From positions 270,539 to 334,538 of the forward strand of contig RQTK01000103.1 in assembly GCA_003991915.1 (NCBI GenBank): a DNA stretch of 64,000 nucleotides, read 5' to 3'. Under the pieces are notes generated by a model. It did not search any database. It saw only the letters and a list, made by a program, of their open reading frames with translations, and was not told the origin of the DNA. Source of the DNA: Elysia chlorotica. Its lineage: Eukaryota > Mollusca > Gastropoda > Plakobranchidae. This document shows, in pieces, positions 1-14,500 of this stretch. The number at the start of each line of letters is the position of its first letter. The stretch's first letter is position 1. The position numbers were made by a program, and so were the translations under genes.

Positions 1-839
1 CAGCTGCTCTCTGCCGTCTCCTACATCTTCCTCCACAACACTCTCCTCTTGGCAAAATTGACACTTGAGAGGCATTTCTGTCCTCTGAAAGATAAAATCA
101 TGAAATATTACTAATTGTGGCTGAGAAAGATCTAACTTTAGGTTTCACTTTAACTCTTTTAATACAATACATATGATATTTTAGCTTGAATGGATAGTAC
201 ATCAATGCTACATGTGTTGGCTACACAATGACGCATACATACCCAATTTGTTAAGAATCCATATTTCAATATATTTGTCCAGACAGAAGTAGATAGATAG
301 ATCTCTAGATCATCATATTAGTTGTCTCTGAACCATATAAACTAAGGAGAGAAGCTATTTCCTAATTAAGATTTCCAAGCAGGATTATAAACAGTGACAG
401 GTCCCCACACCGAATCCTTAAAGTAACAGTTGAAACCTGCTGCTAAAATGAGGGTATGTACAAGGACTCTGTCACACTTTATTTGTACGTCGTACAGGCA
501 GATTTTTATATCTGATACATTATGTTGGGCTGCAGCTACTCTCACCATGGACATTTTGCATCAGAAGCCAATGTTCTACCCTGTTAAAGTCAGTGAGAAA
601 GGGAGAGAAAAGGGGGGAGGGATACAATTTTAAAGATAGAGACTATAAAGTATAGGCCTAATCAAGGAACAAAATTCAATATATATTCAACGTCTATTAA
701 AGGCGTATCCTTGAGAAGGGGGTTGAGAGTAAAGTTTGGAAGGGTTTTCACTACTCTCACTCCCTGGGGTGAGAATAACTTGGTTATTTGCACCCGAGGG
801 TAAGAACAATCACATCATTTTGTTGTCCTGTAAATCAAT

Positions 840-1275
840 CTAGGTCTCTAATTATATAATTACTTTAGAAGATAGATCTAGAACTAGATCTATATTCAGA
901 CAATAATGCTTTCAAACTGTTTAAAAAAAAGTATTCAGTCTTTAAAAATCAACTACAGTTAATCTAGAATCTAGATCTAGATCTAGTTCAGATTTTATTA
1001 TTATTGTGCTAGATCTAGACTAGATGTCTAGATGTAAACCCTGTTTCTTTTAACTTAAGAAACTGTTCAAACTCCTTGTACGCCTAGATCTATAGCATCT
1101 ACAAAACGGTTCAATTTTTAGGTCTAGAAATATTGTCAAACGGAAGGATTTTACACGTCGGGCCCAAAAATTTAGTAGCTTATATAAAGAAATAAAATGT
1201 TGCTAACTAGTATTCATCTACTGATTTTATTATTTGTGCTAGATCTAGATTCTAGATCTAGATATCTATGTAAAC
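840..1275. repeat. TCTAGA/AGATCT palindromic arrays with local duplication
   Basis: Runs of overlapping ctagatctagatctag occur at about 870-900, 960-1025 and 1238-1272. A segment starting near 988 (gattttatta, then gtaaaccctgtttcttttaa and ctccttgtacgcct) recurs in the same order near 1217-1332. This is a diverged direct duplication with an offset of about 230-240 bp. Similar arrays lie at 2845-3025, 44620-44640, 52720-52790 and 54090-54170. Confidence 0.75.
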
Positions 1276-1737
1276 CTTGTTTCTTTTAAGAAACTGTTCA
1301 AAAGAGTGTCCAAAACTCCTTGTACGCCTACATGTAGTATCAAATAGGAGACGAAATCCAACATAAGTTTTATACGATCGTGGGATCGAACAGGTTCCTT
1401 ACCGATTGGTAGTCTAATGTTCTAGATCCTAGATGTTATTGCAGCTCGAACTCCCTGGTGCCCCTGGCCAAACCACTGAAACCAGGGCTCAAAACGTTTT
1501 ATTTACGTTAGCCTCGGAAAACTGAACGGTATGATCTGGTTCCACTTTCGGTTTTCATAATTCATGGGAGTGTTTTCCCCCTGTTCATTCTAGAGTGTCT
1601 TTCGCGGCCGCCAGATGAACTCTGAGTTGCGCTGGCGGGTTGGTCAGAGTGGCGTGTTACACCGGGATTAGAGCGCACTTTAATTTTACTTTTCACGACG
1701 GCAGAAGAGTCCACTCTACCCATTAATTCTAGGCAGG

Positions 1738-1900
1738 TACCAGAGACTCTAGTCACTCTAGATACACAGTATTATATTAGCGAGACGGTTTACAAGGTGA
1801 TGTCACAGTGTTAAAGAAAGGGAGACCCTGCGTGACGGGTGCTGGGGATGTTTGTCATTCTGGCATTACGGCGGTTGCAGGCCCAGACGAGAGCGTTTTG
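1738..1900 (+). repeat. Dispersed repeat, left copy
   Basis: The segment shares ordered blocks with 61073-61207: accagagactctag, tattagcgaga, ctgcgtgacg, tggcattacggc and gttgcaggc. Both copies run in the same direction about 59.3 kb apart. Neither copy has an open frame. It is probably an unclassified mobile repeat or a shared regulatory block; the family is unknown. Confidence 0.65.
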
Positions 1901-3111
1901 CTTTTTTTCTGTGATTTGCTGCTGCCATTCCCTAATGATGTTGTTTCGTACTCAAGAGGAGCCGATGCACACACACACACAATTTTTATGCAATTTATAG
2001 AAAATGTATCAACTCTTTGTAGGGACATCTCAAACCCCAACGAACTTGTCAACAAAATTTCTTGAAGCTTCAACCACAACTTCAGAAGTGAAATAGAAAT
2101 CTGAACCTTGGTGAAAGTGAAGCGTGATTCCTCGAAGTGCCCAGCGTACACTACATTGCTTCTATTTTAACTCTATGAGTATCTTCTCTAAATCGACTCT
2201 CGTTGCATTGGTAACCCATTTTCTACACCTTGTTAAAAAAAACAATCTAGTTAAACTATACAAATGCCAATAGACCAAACTAGCTAAACAATTAGATAGT
2301 GTATGACAGCACCTGAATTTATCAGACGCTCGTATCGGGATTCGTCGCCGTATCTCATTGCGAACCTAGAATGGCGTGTAGCCATAGACATATAACTACC
2401 TGGTAGTTATATAAATCTATGCGTGAAGCATTTTATCTCTTACAAAGAACAAAACAATATCTCGCTCACCAATTGATTTCTTACAAATGTAAATCAGAGA
2501 AAAGCGGACGGTAAAAAAAGAGAAATAAAAAAAAGGACGCACGCTCAGAAATGATTGATCTTTTCTCATAAGACATACATAGTTAGTATAAAAGTGAAAA
2601 CATGAAAACTCTTGAAGGTGAAAGACGAAATACGCTTACTCTTCCGGGTTAAAGTCATCACACAACCTTGACCCTCACCTCCACTTGTGAATTGTGTTTT
2701 TACTATTTACTTCACTGAATTTCTTTGCTCTCCTATTTGTACCACTCTAGCAGGAGTTGTAGTGTAGAAACTACACTCTAGACCAGAACTAGATTACGAA
2801 TATCTAGTACTTTTATTTTCTGCAGACTCCGAGAATTCAACGCATATCTAGATCTAGATCCATACAGTTATGAACATTCAAGAAAGGTTGAGAAAATTTT
2901 GGAAATCCTAAGATCGGGTGTAACGGTGAGACCAAAGAGATAGATCTGGATCTAGGGCCTACAGGCTAACCTAGAATATAGGGCCTAAGATTAACTAGGC
3001 CTAGATCTAGATCTAGACTAGAATCTAGAACTATATGCAAGCAGTATTAGAACCGAATTTTAGACCAAAAGAGCTTTGCTTTCTCCGATATCTTTATAAC
3101 GGTTGGTTCAG

Positions 3112-3290
3112 TAGATGAGTTGGCTCATCGGTAGAATTATGTGAAGGTTGCGGGATCGATAGCTGGGATCATAACTCATGGAGTTAAATCTTAGTTCTCT
3201 CTCTCTCGCTCTTTGCGGGGCGAGCGTGAAGTTGTTAATATTTACGGCCAAGGCAGTTGCCCTGTGCATGGCACTCGACACTGTCTCCAC
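3112..3290 (+). repeat. tRNA-like SINE head (uncertain)
   Basis: The stretch agttggctcatcggtagaa followed about 30 bp on by ggttgcgggatcgatagc has the spacing of RNA polymerase III A and B boxes in a degenerate tRNA-derived SINE. The following 100 bp (ctctctctcgctctttgcgg) would be its body. It does not fold as a real tRNA gene by eye. Confidence 0.35.
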
Positions 3291-4640
3291 CTCAAGAAAA
3301 GAACAATTTTTAATTCTGTCTGGTGAAAGCAGTCGCGGAGGCGAACATGAAAAATGCAAAATCTTTTACATATTAAGTAAAATCCATGAACTACTACAAA
3401 AAAATGGTAAAAAAATTGCTCTTTGCTGGATCCTAACCATGTTGGAATTGAGGGAAATGTAATGGTTGATTAGCTTGCCAAGATCGGGCTCGAACTAGAT
3501 TCTACTTGGGTGCAGATACGTACATCAGATGCAAAACTAATAGTACATAAGTTGGTAATACAAAACTGGAAAGTGCGATGGAATTTAACCTAATAAACTA
3601 CATGTCCAACCACACTTAGACCACTGGGCGGAAGTGTCTCAGGCTAGAAGAGACCAGATGGTACTCAATTTAGTCTGTCTGGGACATTCTCATCTTACCC
3701 ATGCCTTCCTACTGTGAGGTGAAGAGTCTCCACAGTGTCATACCTGCAATTTTGTATTCTCTATGAGAGTGGGAAAATATTACTTGTTAAAATATATTTA
3801 TAATTAATCATTTTAATCACTGTTTTCAGCGCTTCAAATTCAAGACAAAAATTTTTAAAGTAAGGGGTTTTTTAACTGGCATAAATTAGCTAAGGAAAGT
3901 GGAACCTTTAGAAATATTTTCCTTTTATTGCCTTACTTTCAATCCAATTTTTTTTTTAAGGAAAAGTGAACTTTCAGGTGAAAGTTTCAAATTAAAAGTA
4001 ACCCATATAATCACCTCTCCTGAATAGTTCCACTTTGCATATTTGTAGCCAATTGCAAGCTTTCATTTTTCTTTATAAATTGACATGGTAATTCAAAATA
4101 TGAAAGAATATTTGTTTTAAAACTGTTATACTATGTTTAATTTACAAAATTTACCATTTTATTCAATAAATTCAAAGAGTTTAATCGTTGGCATTCAGAA
4201 AATTATCATTAGAGAGAAAATAAGGGAATGTGTAACCCTGCCAGCAACACATTTTTAATGTACCCATACTTTCCCCATTTCCTCCCTGTTATTGTAATTA
4301 GAATGTAAATGCTTCAGATAAAATTAAAAAGCAATTTGGCAATTAACATTTTTTTTCTTTAATGCTGTATATATATCCAATTATTACTGGCACAATTGAA
4401 AAAATATGTTGACAATCAAAAGACATAGAGTCGTAAGTACAATATTGCGGTAGCCTACAGCTCTTTTTAAGACTTCTTATATTCGCATATCTTAAGACAT
4501 ATTGTTAGCTTACTGCAAAGTTGTACTTACAATCCAAAGTAAGACATCAATTTTTCTATTCTGATTTTTTTCCCTTTGTGTTTTTTGGGTGGCTGAATTG
4601 ACGTTAATTAAACTTTTTTTTTCTTCTATCGTCCCCACAG

Positions 4641-4737
4641 TAGTGTGATAACCTTCAACATGAGAAGTAGAAGCAATTCTGGAATCCGCCTCGACTATTA
4701 TCAAAGATTAGTCAACAACAGCATCTTGAAGTACCAG
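4641..4737 (+). CDS. PHKA: PHKA exon 1 (5' UTR end and start codon)
   Basis: The acceptor cccacag ends at 4640, 19 nt of leader follow, then ATG at 4660. The 26 codons read [20 protein letters not shown] and SILKYQ, the canonical PHKA N-terminus, so the start choice is firm. The donor is CAG|gtgagg, phase 0. Confidence 0.95.
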
Positions 4738-7700
4738 GTGAGGTTTGGCTTCAAAGTAGTTTGTGTCTGGTAATTTTAATTTAGTTGTAAACCAATATAC
4801 ACACAAAACTTCACAGAAGTTGAATATGCCCAATAGTGGTATGAATTAAAGTTTATGTGTTTAATTTAGTTGTTTGCGTGATCTTTTTTTTTTAATTGGC
4901 AAACAACCTAACCTTATATAAAGACATAATTATGGATTGTCAAAGAATGTCTAAGAAAAAAAAAAGTAAAAGGAAGTCACCAAATATCCCCACAAAACAG
5001 GTTAAAGCAGAGCTCTTGTGAATTGGAACAGCTGTGGAAAAACAAATCCCAGCAACATATCTTTCTCATGAATCTCAAAGCCCTTATCCATACACAGGCA
5101 GAGCAGTACATGGTCTAGGTATTTGTATTATTTATGCCCAGCTTATCAGTTCTCTAGTAGAAATCCAGATGGTCTTCAGAGCACTGCAGGCTTCATCCTA
5201 GTATTGCCTCTAAGATGACTGTGCAAAATTGGGCATTTAAACATTTTTATTTTTGCTGCATGGTGTGAAGTGAAACACTCTCTAAATATTGTTGCACTTT
5301 AATTTGAATTATTGTTTTAGGTGATTTTGGAAAACCATGCTCTAGTTCTAAACTCTACCTTTTTTAATAAGAGTTAAGGATAACAAAAAATAAACCAACA
5401 GACTTCTCATATGCCAGAAAAGTGTATGTATGTGTGTGTGGGGGTGTTCAATTGGAAAATGATAATTTTTATATGTGCACTGGTAGATATATTATAATCA
5501 ATATGTAGGATGTTCCTGTTTTTCATGTGAGATAGGTCACATGGTATTTTCACAGAACTGCAGCTCAGGTTTGTTTGTCAGCACCGAATCCATTAAAGTC
5601 GAAGAGCTGGCACAGATAAAATTAGAAGAACTAAACCTAAAGCCCTGCGAAGAATATGAATATTTCAGTACCACCAACGTATTGAGGAGTGCCAAATCAA
5701 AAATGATGGCAGGTCCAAGCAATCAGGTTTTTTTTCCTCCCCTGAAATTCAAGTTGAATTCTGTGTTTGGTTGATTTGAAAGAATCTGAATGTCTCTTAC
5801 TTCTTTCCATCTTGGAAATGGGGTGGGGTCTCTCAGTTATTATTGTTTGAGTCCTCCTTTTCACGTTGATTTGTCCTATTTCATTCCTTGTTATATCTTG
5901 TGGTCAATTCTATTTGTTGCCTTTTGTTGCCCTACTTTAATTTGTTTCCAGAAGTATGGCTCATCAACATCTTTCATTTTGTAATTGAGCTAAACAAAGC
6001 CCAAATGATAAAATTAAAAAAATTTACAATTGTACAGTTCATATTGAAACTATGTGTGTTCACAGGTGTTTTTGTTACAGTTGCATCAAAATTAAGGATA
6101 TTAATTTTAGGACTTTTATTATTATTAATTGCTTCTACTGTTCTTTTGGTATTTAATTTCCTGTCACAATCATCTATCAATAATTTAGCTCATCTCTTAG
6201 TCTTAGAGTCTTTAGCTTTCTATTGGTTTCTTTTCATTTTAAGTTTTAAAAAAATACTGTTACAATACTCAAGAGTGAATTTACACATTACCTTTTTTGC
6301 CTTTTGCGTTTGTGTTTTTCCCTTTTTCAAATTACATTTGTGAACTCCACTTTGTTTTAGATTACCTGACATAAAACCACAGGTTTCATTACTATACAGT
6401 TGCTTCAGAGTACATTTTCATTGATAATTAAATGCTCATTAATCAAAATCTGTAAATCGATTTATCTTGTATGGAATATCATAAAATAATCAAAAATTTT
6501 TTAATGACTTTATCATTTTCTTGTCCTAGTCATTTGAGTCGTTGTATAAATCAGATTGTCATGCTTTCCACATTCGACCATGTTCTCTGTGTAAAAAAAT
6601 AACAGCAATTAACCTTAAACAATCAAAAGAATTTCATGAGATAAATATCCAGAAAATCACAATCTTCTTTAAAAAGAAAACGACCCACGAATATAAAAAT
6701 AATTTAAAAATCTACTATTACGAAAATATTTTAAAAGTTTAAAAAAATTTTCTTCAGTATCCAAATCTGTAAGAGCATTACAAGTCTCAGTCAGTGAACC
6801 TTTCCCTGATATCAATACTAACCATATATATGCTTTCCCCATCATCAGAGTCCTTTGACTGGTTTGATCTCGGGGAATGACAATAATCACTCATGGGTGC
6901 GGGACAATGTCTACTGCATCATGGCTGTTTGGGGCTTGGCTCTGGCCTACAGGAAAACTGTGGATCTTGATGAAGACAGGGCCAAAGCGTATGAGCTAGA
7001 GAAGGTTTGTGGTCTTCTGTGGTTTGGACCATAGGTTATTATATTCTGACATAGAGCCTTTTTGTATATTTAATGACAATATTTTTTTTTTAATTCTGTC
7101 GCCCTTGACTATTCATAAAATACAGCTGAGATGGAGTGACAAAGCATGCGCAGACACTACGAGTTGTGTGACCCTCTCGGCAGAACTAGTCGAGAGCTTT
7201 GTGTTTTATTCTCCCTTTTCTTAATAATTATTTCCATTTATTTTAACCGTTAAGTTATTTCATTTAATGTGCAGATCACCCACAAAGGTTTGTGTTGTGT
7301 GATAGTTTTGTTTTCGTTTTTTTATGTTCTGGAACACTAGTTTTCATTCAAATTTTTTGTGACCGCTGATGTCAACGCTCCCCAGTTCTATAATTAACTT
7401 AACAGTAACTCAGTTAATTTTTGTTATATTGCTTTGCCCTCAGTATATAACTATATTGTGATTCACTGAAATTCACTTAGAGCATATTTATGTGCTCTAT
7501 TATCTCAAATTTATACTTGTGTGTTGTTGGAGGTACAATTTATGTTTCTCTCTGTTTTTATTATGAAATTCATTTAATCAAAGATGACATCCTAAAACAA
7601 ATCCTCGGACCTGAACAAAGAAAAGGCTTCCCCCATTCTTACAGCCTGGGTGGTTAAAACCTTCATGGTCACCCTCTCCCATCACCCCCTCCATCTCCTC

Positions 7701-8452
7701 ACCAGTCATTATCACCACAGGGACACTTGCGGTAGGCAAAGGAAAGGGGTCTATTACAGGAAAAGGTGGGGATGTCTCTCTGTGCACTGCGGCAGTGGAC
7801 ATTAAGTTATTATAACCTCTTAACTCGTTCCACTGCTCCTCTGGAGACTACCATAGATGCGGACATCGCATCTGGAATGGACAAAGTACAAGATGAGAGT
7901 CTAGATTTTCCCCAAAATTATTAGAATTTTTTTAGGAGGACAAACAAACAAACAAACAAAACAAAACAACATCGTTACAACTGGTGTCCTGATGAAAGAG
8001 TGATATGATTTTTTTTTATCTGTCTTAGAGCCATAGGATTCACATCAACATAATTTTCAGCTCCTTTTTTTTGTCTCTGGTGTCAATCATCCAGGCGGTA
8101 GTCCACTCAATGCGCGGCTTGTTGCGCTCGATGCAGATGCAGAGTGACAAGGTCGAGCAGTTTAAACGCACACAGAGCCCACGCGACTCATTGCACGCCA
8201 AGTACAGCAGCCAGACAGGCAAGACAGTGGTCGGAGACTACGAGTGGGGACACCTCCAGATTGATGCTACATCGCTCTTCCTTCTCGCACTCGCTCAGAT
8301 GACAGCATCTGGTATGATCATTTTGGTCTTGTAGAGCACATGAGCTTTTGAAAGAATATTCCCAAACAACCTGGTTGATCATTATAAAAAAAAATTTAAT
8401 TAAAGAAAAACAATATAATAATAATAATTATTATTATTATCATTATTATTAC

Positions 8453-8504
<52 letters not shown>

Positions 8505-11500
8505 TTGCTATCATTATTATCTGGTGTAAGGAGAGGAACAAAAAATGCCTAGTCACATCCTGCCTTTTTATTTGTATCATATTTTTAGCTCATGTGTGTA
8601 AAATTTCAACGCTGACCTTTTTTTTTTTTTTTGGTTTAAATTGTTTTTTTTTCTTGTTTTATTTTCTATTTTGTCTTTCTACACCTTTTTGATACTCTTG
8701 GTTTGTGACAATTATGTTTTTCCTTCTTACACAAGGTGTCATCATTATTTTCACACTGGATGAAGTTGCATTTATCCAGAACCTTGTGTTTTACATTGAG
8801 GCTGCATACAGATGTCCTGTAAGTAATTTGTTCTCTACAATGTAATGTTTTTATGGTTAATTTTTTGCCCTCTTTAATCCCATTTTTTAAAGTTTTTTCT
8901 CTGTTATGAAATATCACTGGATTGTGTTCGCTCAGAATGCAGTGGACTGAATCAAAGCCCTAACATCAGAGGTTATGAAAGGGCAATGCTGAGGGGAAAA
9001 TCTAGGAGTGTGAGCTTATTCATTCATAAAATTCATTTTTTTTTTCGTGTTAAAGCAAGATTTTGATTTTTTTTAAAGATTCTCAAGAATAATTATATTT
9101 TGCCATGGAAGCTGATAATAAATACAAATTTTGCTCTGTTGCAGTTGTCTGTCTTAGTTCAATTGATTATAAGTCATCAGGGGGTGAATTGGCTTATGTT
9201 GCAGAGCATTGGTCTCCAGATTGGGAGGTCTGCGGTTCGAATCCCACGATTAGCAGGTTTATTTGTTTGATTTCATCCTCTGTAACTGGTTGGGTCGCTT
9301 TAAGTATAATGTGACCAGCTGAGACACGAGTCAGGGTATCCCCGCCCTGTCGTGCGTGTGACAATACATAAAATTGTCAGATGTCAGTCTTGAGCCCCTT
9401 CCACAATAAAGCCTATATATAATGCGATCGGCTGAGACAAGAGTCATGATGTCCCCTCCCTGTGTTGTGTGTGGCAGCATAAAATTGTCAGACGTCAGTC
9501 TTGAGGCCCCTCCACAATATAGCCTATATAGTGCTGACATTGGACGTTAATCCAACTCATCTTAACTCGGAGACATAGAATTTTTTGTAACTTAAATTTG
9601 AAGTTTTTATGGACTCTGGGGTCATTTTTGTTACTGTTCTTTTCTATGAATGAATATTTTTCAAATGCAATGAAATGTCCATATTTTCTATTCCCTCTCA
9701 GGATTACGGCATCTGGGAAAGGGGAGATAAAACCAACCATGGTTTGCCCGAGTTAAATGCAAGTTCAATAGGCATGGCCAAGGTACTGACTAAACTTATA
9801 GAAGAAGCATTTCAGTTTATACAATATAAACCAATTCACTTTATTGCTTTTGAGGGTTACTATAGTTTAATGGCATAGTGCTGAAGTGGATGAAGTATGC
9901 ATGCTATATTGTTTCCTTACATTTTTTTTTCAATGTTAATTATCTTCCTGACAAACTGCAAATATACCAAACATTTTTGTCCTCTTTTTAAATTCAGCAA
10001 AACTGGCTTGTACAATATCCATTACCTAGATAGAGAATTATTACAGTCAAACGGCATCCGTGAAGTAAAATAGTGCAGTAGTGGTTGACCTTTGCATGCT
10101 ATGGTATTTGTTTTCTATTTTATTAAAACAATTTTTTTTTACTTTATAAACTTCCTCTCAAACATTTTTGTCCTCTTTTTAAATCTAGCAAATCAAGCTT
10201 ATACAATAATCAAATTCCCCACATATATACACTTGCTGTTTTTGGTTTTGTGTACCAGGCGGCGCTTGAGGCCATCAACGAGCTGGACTTGTTTGGGTCT
10301 CGTGGAGGCCCTGCCTCTGTGATCCACGTATTGCCAGATGAAGCTCAACAGTGTCAGGTAATACTTTGTCTCTCTCTGTCTCTTTCTTTTGGTAGAATCC
10401 CTTCCTAAATACAGTTGTATCCATATAATGTTGATGACCAAATTGAAAGTGAATAGTGCTTGTAGATAGTGAAACATGTATAGAATTTAGAACAAAATAA
10501 TCATCTAATTTTGAAGGAAAAAAATAGCAAAATGTCTCTAGAGTTGTTTGTTTGAAGCTTTATTTTTCAAAAATTTTCCAGAGGAGCATACTTTCGGACC
10601 CCTCTAATGTAGTTCCCACTTGCGACGGTCGTTTGTTTCACCTTTGGGGAAAGTTTCAGTGGCCTGGTAGATCTTTAATAAAAAGTGTCCTTCTTTTTGA
10701 GTAACTTAGGTTGACAGCTCTGCCCAAGACCAACGTCTGACTATTTTAGCTACAGCCACATACGACACAGTGCGGGGAGACCTGGAAACCTGTGTCAGTT
10801 GGTCACATTATACTGACACCTACCCAACCAATAAACCTCAAAGTGGCGGAAACTCCAGTTCGTTTTTCATTCTTCATTATTTGATTTATTATTTACAAAA
10901 TTGAACTCTTTTAGTGTCCACCACATGCACATTTTATTGATGTTGGATTTCACAAAAATAGGCTCTTTAGAGAAGTATCAGTTTTCTGTAAGGAAAAGAT
11001 TAAGGTTCGTTTCTTAACATTTATTGTCCGCAACTGGGCTATATAGGGGACGGGTCCTCAGACAGTGTCACATTCTGCCATACAGAGTCAAAATAGGGAT
11101 AGGAACTGTACTCCCTTATTGTGTGCCTTGCTTCATGGATGAAATTTTAATGTGAATGATATATTTATTTTTTTAATCTATGTACAATGTTGTATTTAGT
11201 ATTTTTTATTTTATTTACTGTTTTAATTATTGCCTAATGACAATTTATCAACAGATTCAAATATTTCTTTCCCTTCCTTGTTGCAGTTTTTAAGGTAATT
11301 AAAATTTATGAGATTTTCAATGTTTATAATGACAGGTTAAAAAACCAAAACTGTTTATACCTGAGTATAAAAAAGCCAAACAATAATAGTTTCAGTAGGT
11401 ATTCCACATTACATGGCTGTTAGAGACACAGGTGGCAAAACCTTCCTGAGTTTTTCATCCCTAATTTAGGACCATATCCTTCATACATCCCAAGTCACTT

Positions 11501-14500
11501 TAACTTTTTTTTTTTCATCCTCATAACAGTTTCAATATTTTTTTCTTCGTAGGCTATCCTTCTGTCAATGTTACCAAGAGAATCAATTTCAAAGGTAAGC
11601 TTTCAGAAAACATAGAGGGAAAAAAAATCTTTCTTTGATTGATTCCTACATCAATAGAATAATCATTTGATTAATATATTTACTCAACACCTAGCTTACC
11701 TCTTGTTTCTTACCAGTTATAGCAGCTTTTCTTTTGTGGGACAGGTTTTACGACAAACAGATAGAAAAAAGGTTAATGTCTCTTGTAAAAATATCTGGAT
11801 TTTTTATTTTTTTATTTATATTTTTTGTATTTCAAAAGGTTTTTCTATAAATTGTATACCAATGAATGTAGCAATGATTACTGCTGTTTATTCTCATTTC
11901 AAAATTTAGGTATGAAGGAACCCGGGCACAAATTTTTATTAGAGCATGTGTATTTGGTGTTTGTCTTAAAAGATTCAGATGTAGCCATAGTATTACTAGG
12001 ATTAAACATTTGTTTAAAGCAGGAATTAACTTAAATGTAGAAAAAAAAGTTTTGTTTGATATAGTTTTTGGTTCCTAATTTAAGAGAAGCTTGAGATGGA
12101 AGCACAAAATGGTTTATACAAGTCTTTTCTTGAAGTGTAAGAAATACCTTTAATCTTTTAAATTTTGAATTGCTTATGTCCAGTTAAAAATATATAAAGT
12201 GTTTTTTTCTTCATCTATTTGTTGTTGTTTTTTTAATTAAATTTCTAGGAGACAGATGCTGCTCTGTTGACAGTGGTCGGGTTTCCAGCGTTTGCTGTGG
12301 ATGATCCTGATCTAATTGCCCTCACTCGCAAGACAATCAAGGAAAAATTGGAGGTTTCATATTCATGTTCCCTTGTCAATAATACTGTCACGAGGGAATG
12401 AGTGTTTTTGTTTATGTTGCTAAGCTCAACATTGCTACCATTTGTGGAAAAAAAAAAAAAGAAATGGAGGTTATCAGATCAACATTAGAGCTAAGCAGGG
12501 TTTTTTTCTTGTACTGAAACTTTCAATGTGACATATGTATCCTTAAGGCAGTATATTAAAACTATGATTGTAAGAATGTAAGAAGATACTTTCCTGAGGC
12601 AGCTGTAAATTGCATTTTAAACCATATTTTTTCCCCTAGGGCCCATATGGATGCTGCAGATTCTTAAGAGATGGTTACAAAACAGCAAGAGAAGTAAGTG
12701 ATATATTACAGCATCTGATTACACTACTTAAATGTATACAAACATAGTATAACATTGTCTGAGTTTGATTTGGGAATTTATATGGGAGGACAAAGAATTT
12801 GCTAGGTATTTGAGTCATTGTAATTTGTATTATTAATGTTGTCAACCAAATTTTAAAAAAATTTGAAAAGAGACGAAATTGAGCAAGACCACAAGATTAC
12901 ACCCAATAGATATATTAATGAAATATGTAGGACTCTAATCTATAGGCAATTTTTATGAATGTCCTGTCACCAAATCTGTGTCCAGTTTAGTGTGGCAAAC
13001 ACAAATGTTTTCAATTTAAGGAGGGGAAATTACATTGAGTATGAAAAAAAACCTCTTATCCATTATTTTAATTGCTAAAGTTCTTTTGAAGGCTAGTGTC
13101 TAAAACATGATTGTGTATTCCTAATTTTAATAGTTGTTAATTTTACAAAACTTATCATAGTATTGCTTAATGTACTTAATGGTTTATATAATACTAAAAT
13201 AAAATGTATGGTAACTTAAGGCTGATTGATTAGTCCAGTGGGGTGAAGTTGTTATTTTTTTTCACCCTTTGTATCATAGTCAAAATATGCATTTCTTTTT
13301 CTTGATGAAAAGTTTAAGAGATTTTTGTTTGTTCTCAGGATCCACGAAGACTACACTATGAGCCATGGGAGTTGATGGTTTTTGAAAATATTGAGTGTCA
13401 GTGGCCGTTATTTTTTGCATATCTTGTCTTGGACGGCTTGTTTAGCAACAACCAGGAACAGGTAAATCTATTCCATTTACAAGGAACTCTACTAAATTCC
13501 TGGTTCATGGGGCACAGGCTGAGACACCATAATTCATGGCAATATAGGCATGAAAACAAATGTTAAATATTTAATTGTTGATTGTCATATGAGCACATAT
13601 GTAAACAAAAAAATTCATAGCAAATTAACAGTTTTACAGCGGAAAATGATGTGTGCCATTAATCACTTTATTAGTTGTTGTCAAGAATTGTGTTCACTAT
13701 TTTTGGTTTGTGAAATTGTGTACTTTCATTGCCAAGCCTTTTACTACTTATTTTAATCCATGATTGCCAAGAATCATTGTAAGATATTAGAGAAAATCAG
13801 TGGTTTCACAAAAACCCTTAATGACTTTTTTATATACTGTTAAATGTGATTTAGACTTTTTTCTACGACAAATCAACAAATTGATTAGAGTCAGCAGTGA
13901 CAACTGCAATGTGCTTTTATGGCCACAGAGGTGTAAAAGTAAAATGGGATCTTTTGAAAACTATAAATGGGATACACCTCTGTATGTCTATTTAATTAAC
14001 AAATGAGTATGAACTTCATAGCAGCTTTAAGGGCCTTTTCCTGCAAAATTATAAACAGGTTTTGCTTTGGTAGCCATACACGTTCTCCTGTTCCAAATAT
14101 GATTATGGTCGCATTTTTTATTGAGGTTCATTCTCATGTTTATTTAGTTCAATGACCTTTCAGACACAGAGCATAAGAGAATTAAGGAGCATATTGTCAG
14201 TTTTGAAATCTCCTTGATATTTTTGTTACTGAATCAGTTGTATTGTAATTTTCAGGTTGAAAACTATAGCAAAAAGTTGGATTCTGTGCTGCTTAGAACG
14301 GAGGATAATGTACCTATAGTACCGGAACTATACGCTGTACCCAAGGAGTTTGTGAGTTGCATAACCTCTTTCTTTTATTTACTCATTAACCAAGGCAAAA
14401 AAATACTGGGATCTAGATGAATGTTTGATTGAATTAGAGACATATTTAGTTGAACCTACGGAGATAGAGACTTTGATAGTATCTCACAAGGAGAAAATGC

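Larger units (their letters stand above)
1..4640. other. Upstream flank of the PHKA gene, no coding exon recognised
   Basis: No open frame here resembles a known protein. The first coding exon is preceded by a good acceptor (cccacag at 4634-4640), so at least one non-coding 5' exon and the promoter should lie in or before this stretch, but I cannot place them. The visible content is TCTAGA/AGATCT-rich sequence, a local duplication, a tRNA-like SINE head and one copy of a repeat that recurs near 61.1 kb. Confidence 0.6.

Noticed and set aside
5888-6343. 151-codon open frame in intron 1
   Set aside because: An AT-rich, Phe/Leu/Ile-dominated translation with no splice or homology support; such frames are common in these introns.
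8348-8692. 114-codon open frame with a long Tyr run
   Set aside because: Generated by the (ATT)n microsatellite in intron 3.
9185-9300. Possible functional tRNA gene
   Set aside because: A and B boxes are present, but no proper cloverleaf is seen and the SINE body follows directly; the same applies to the heads at 21741, 39740 and 62060.
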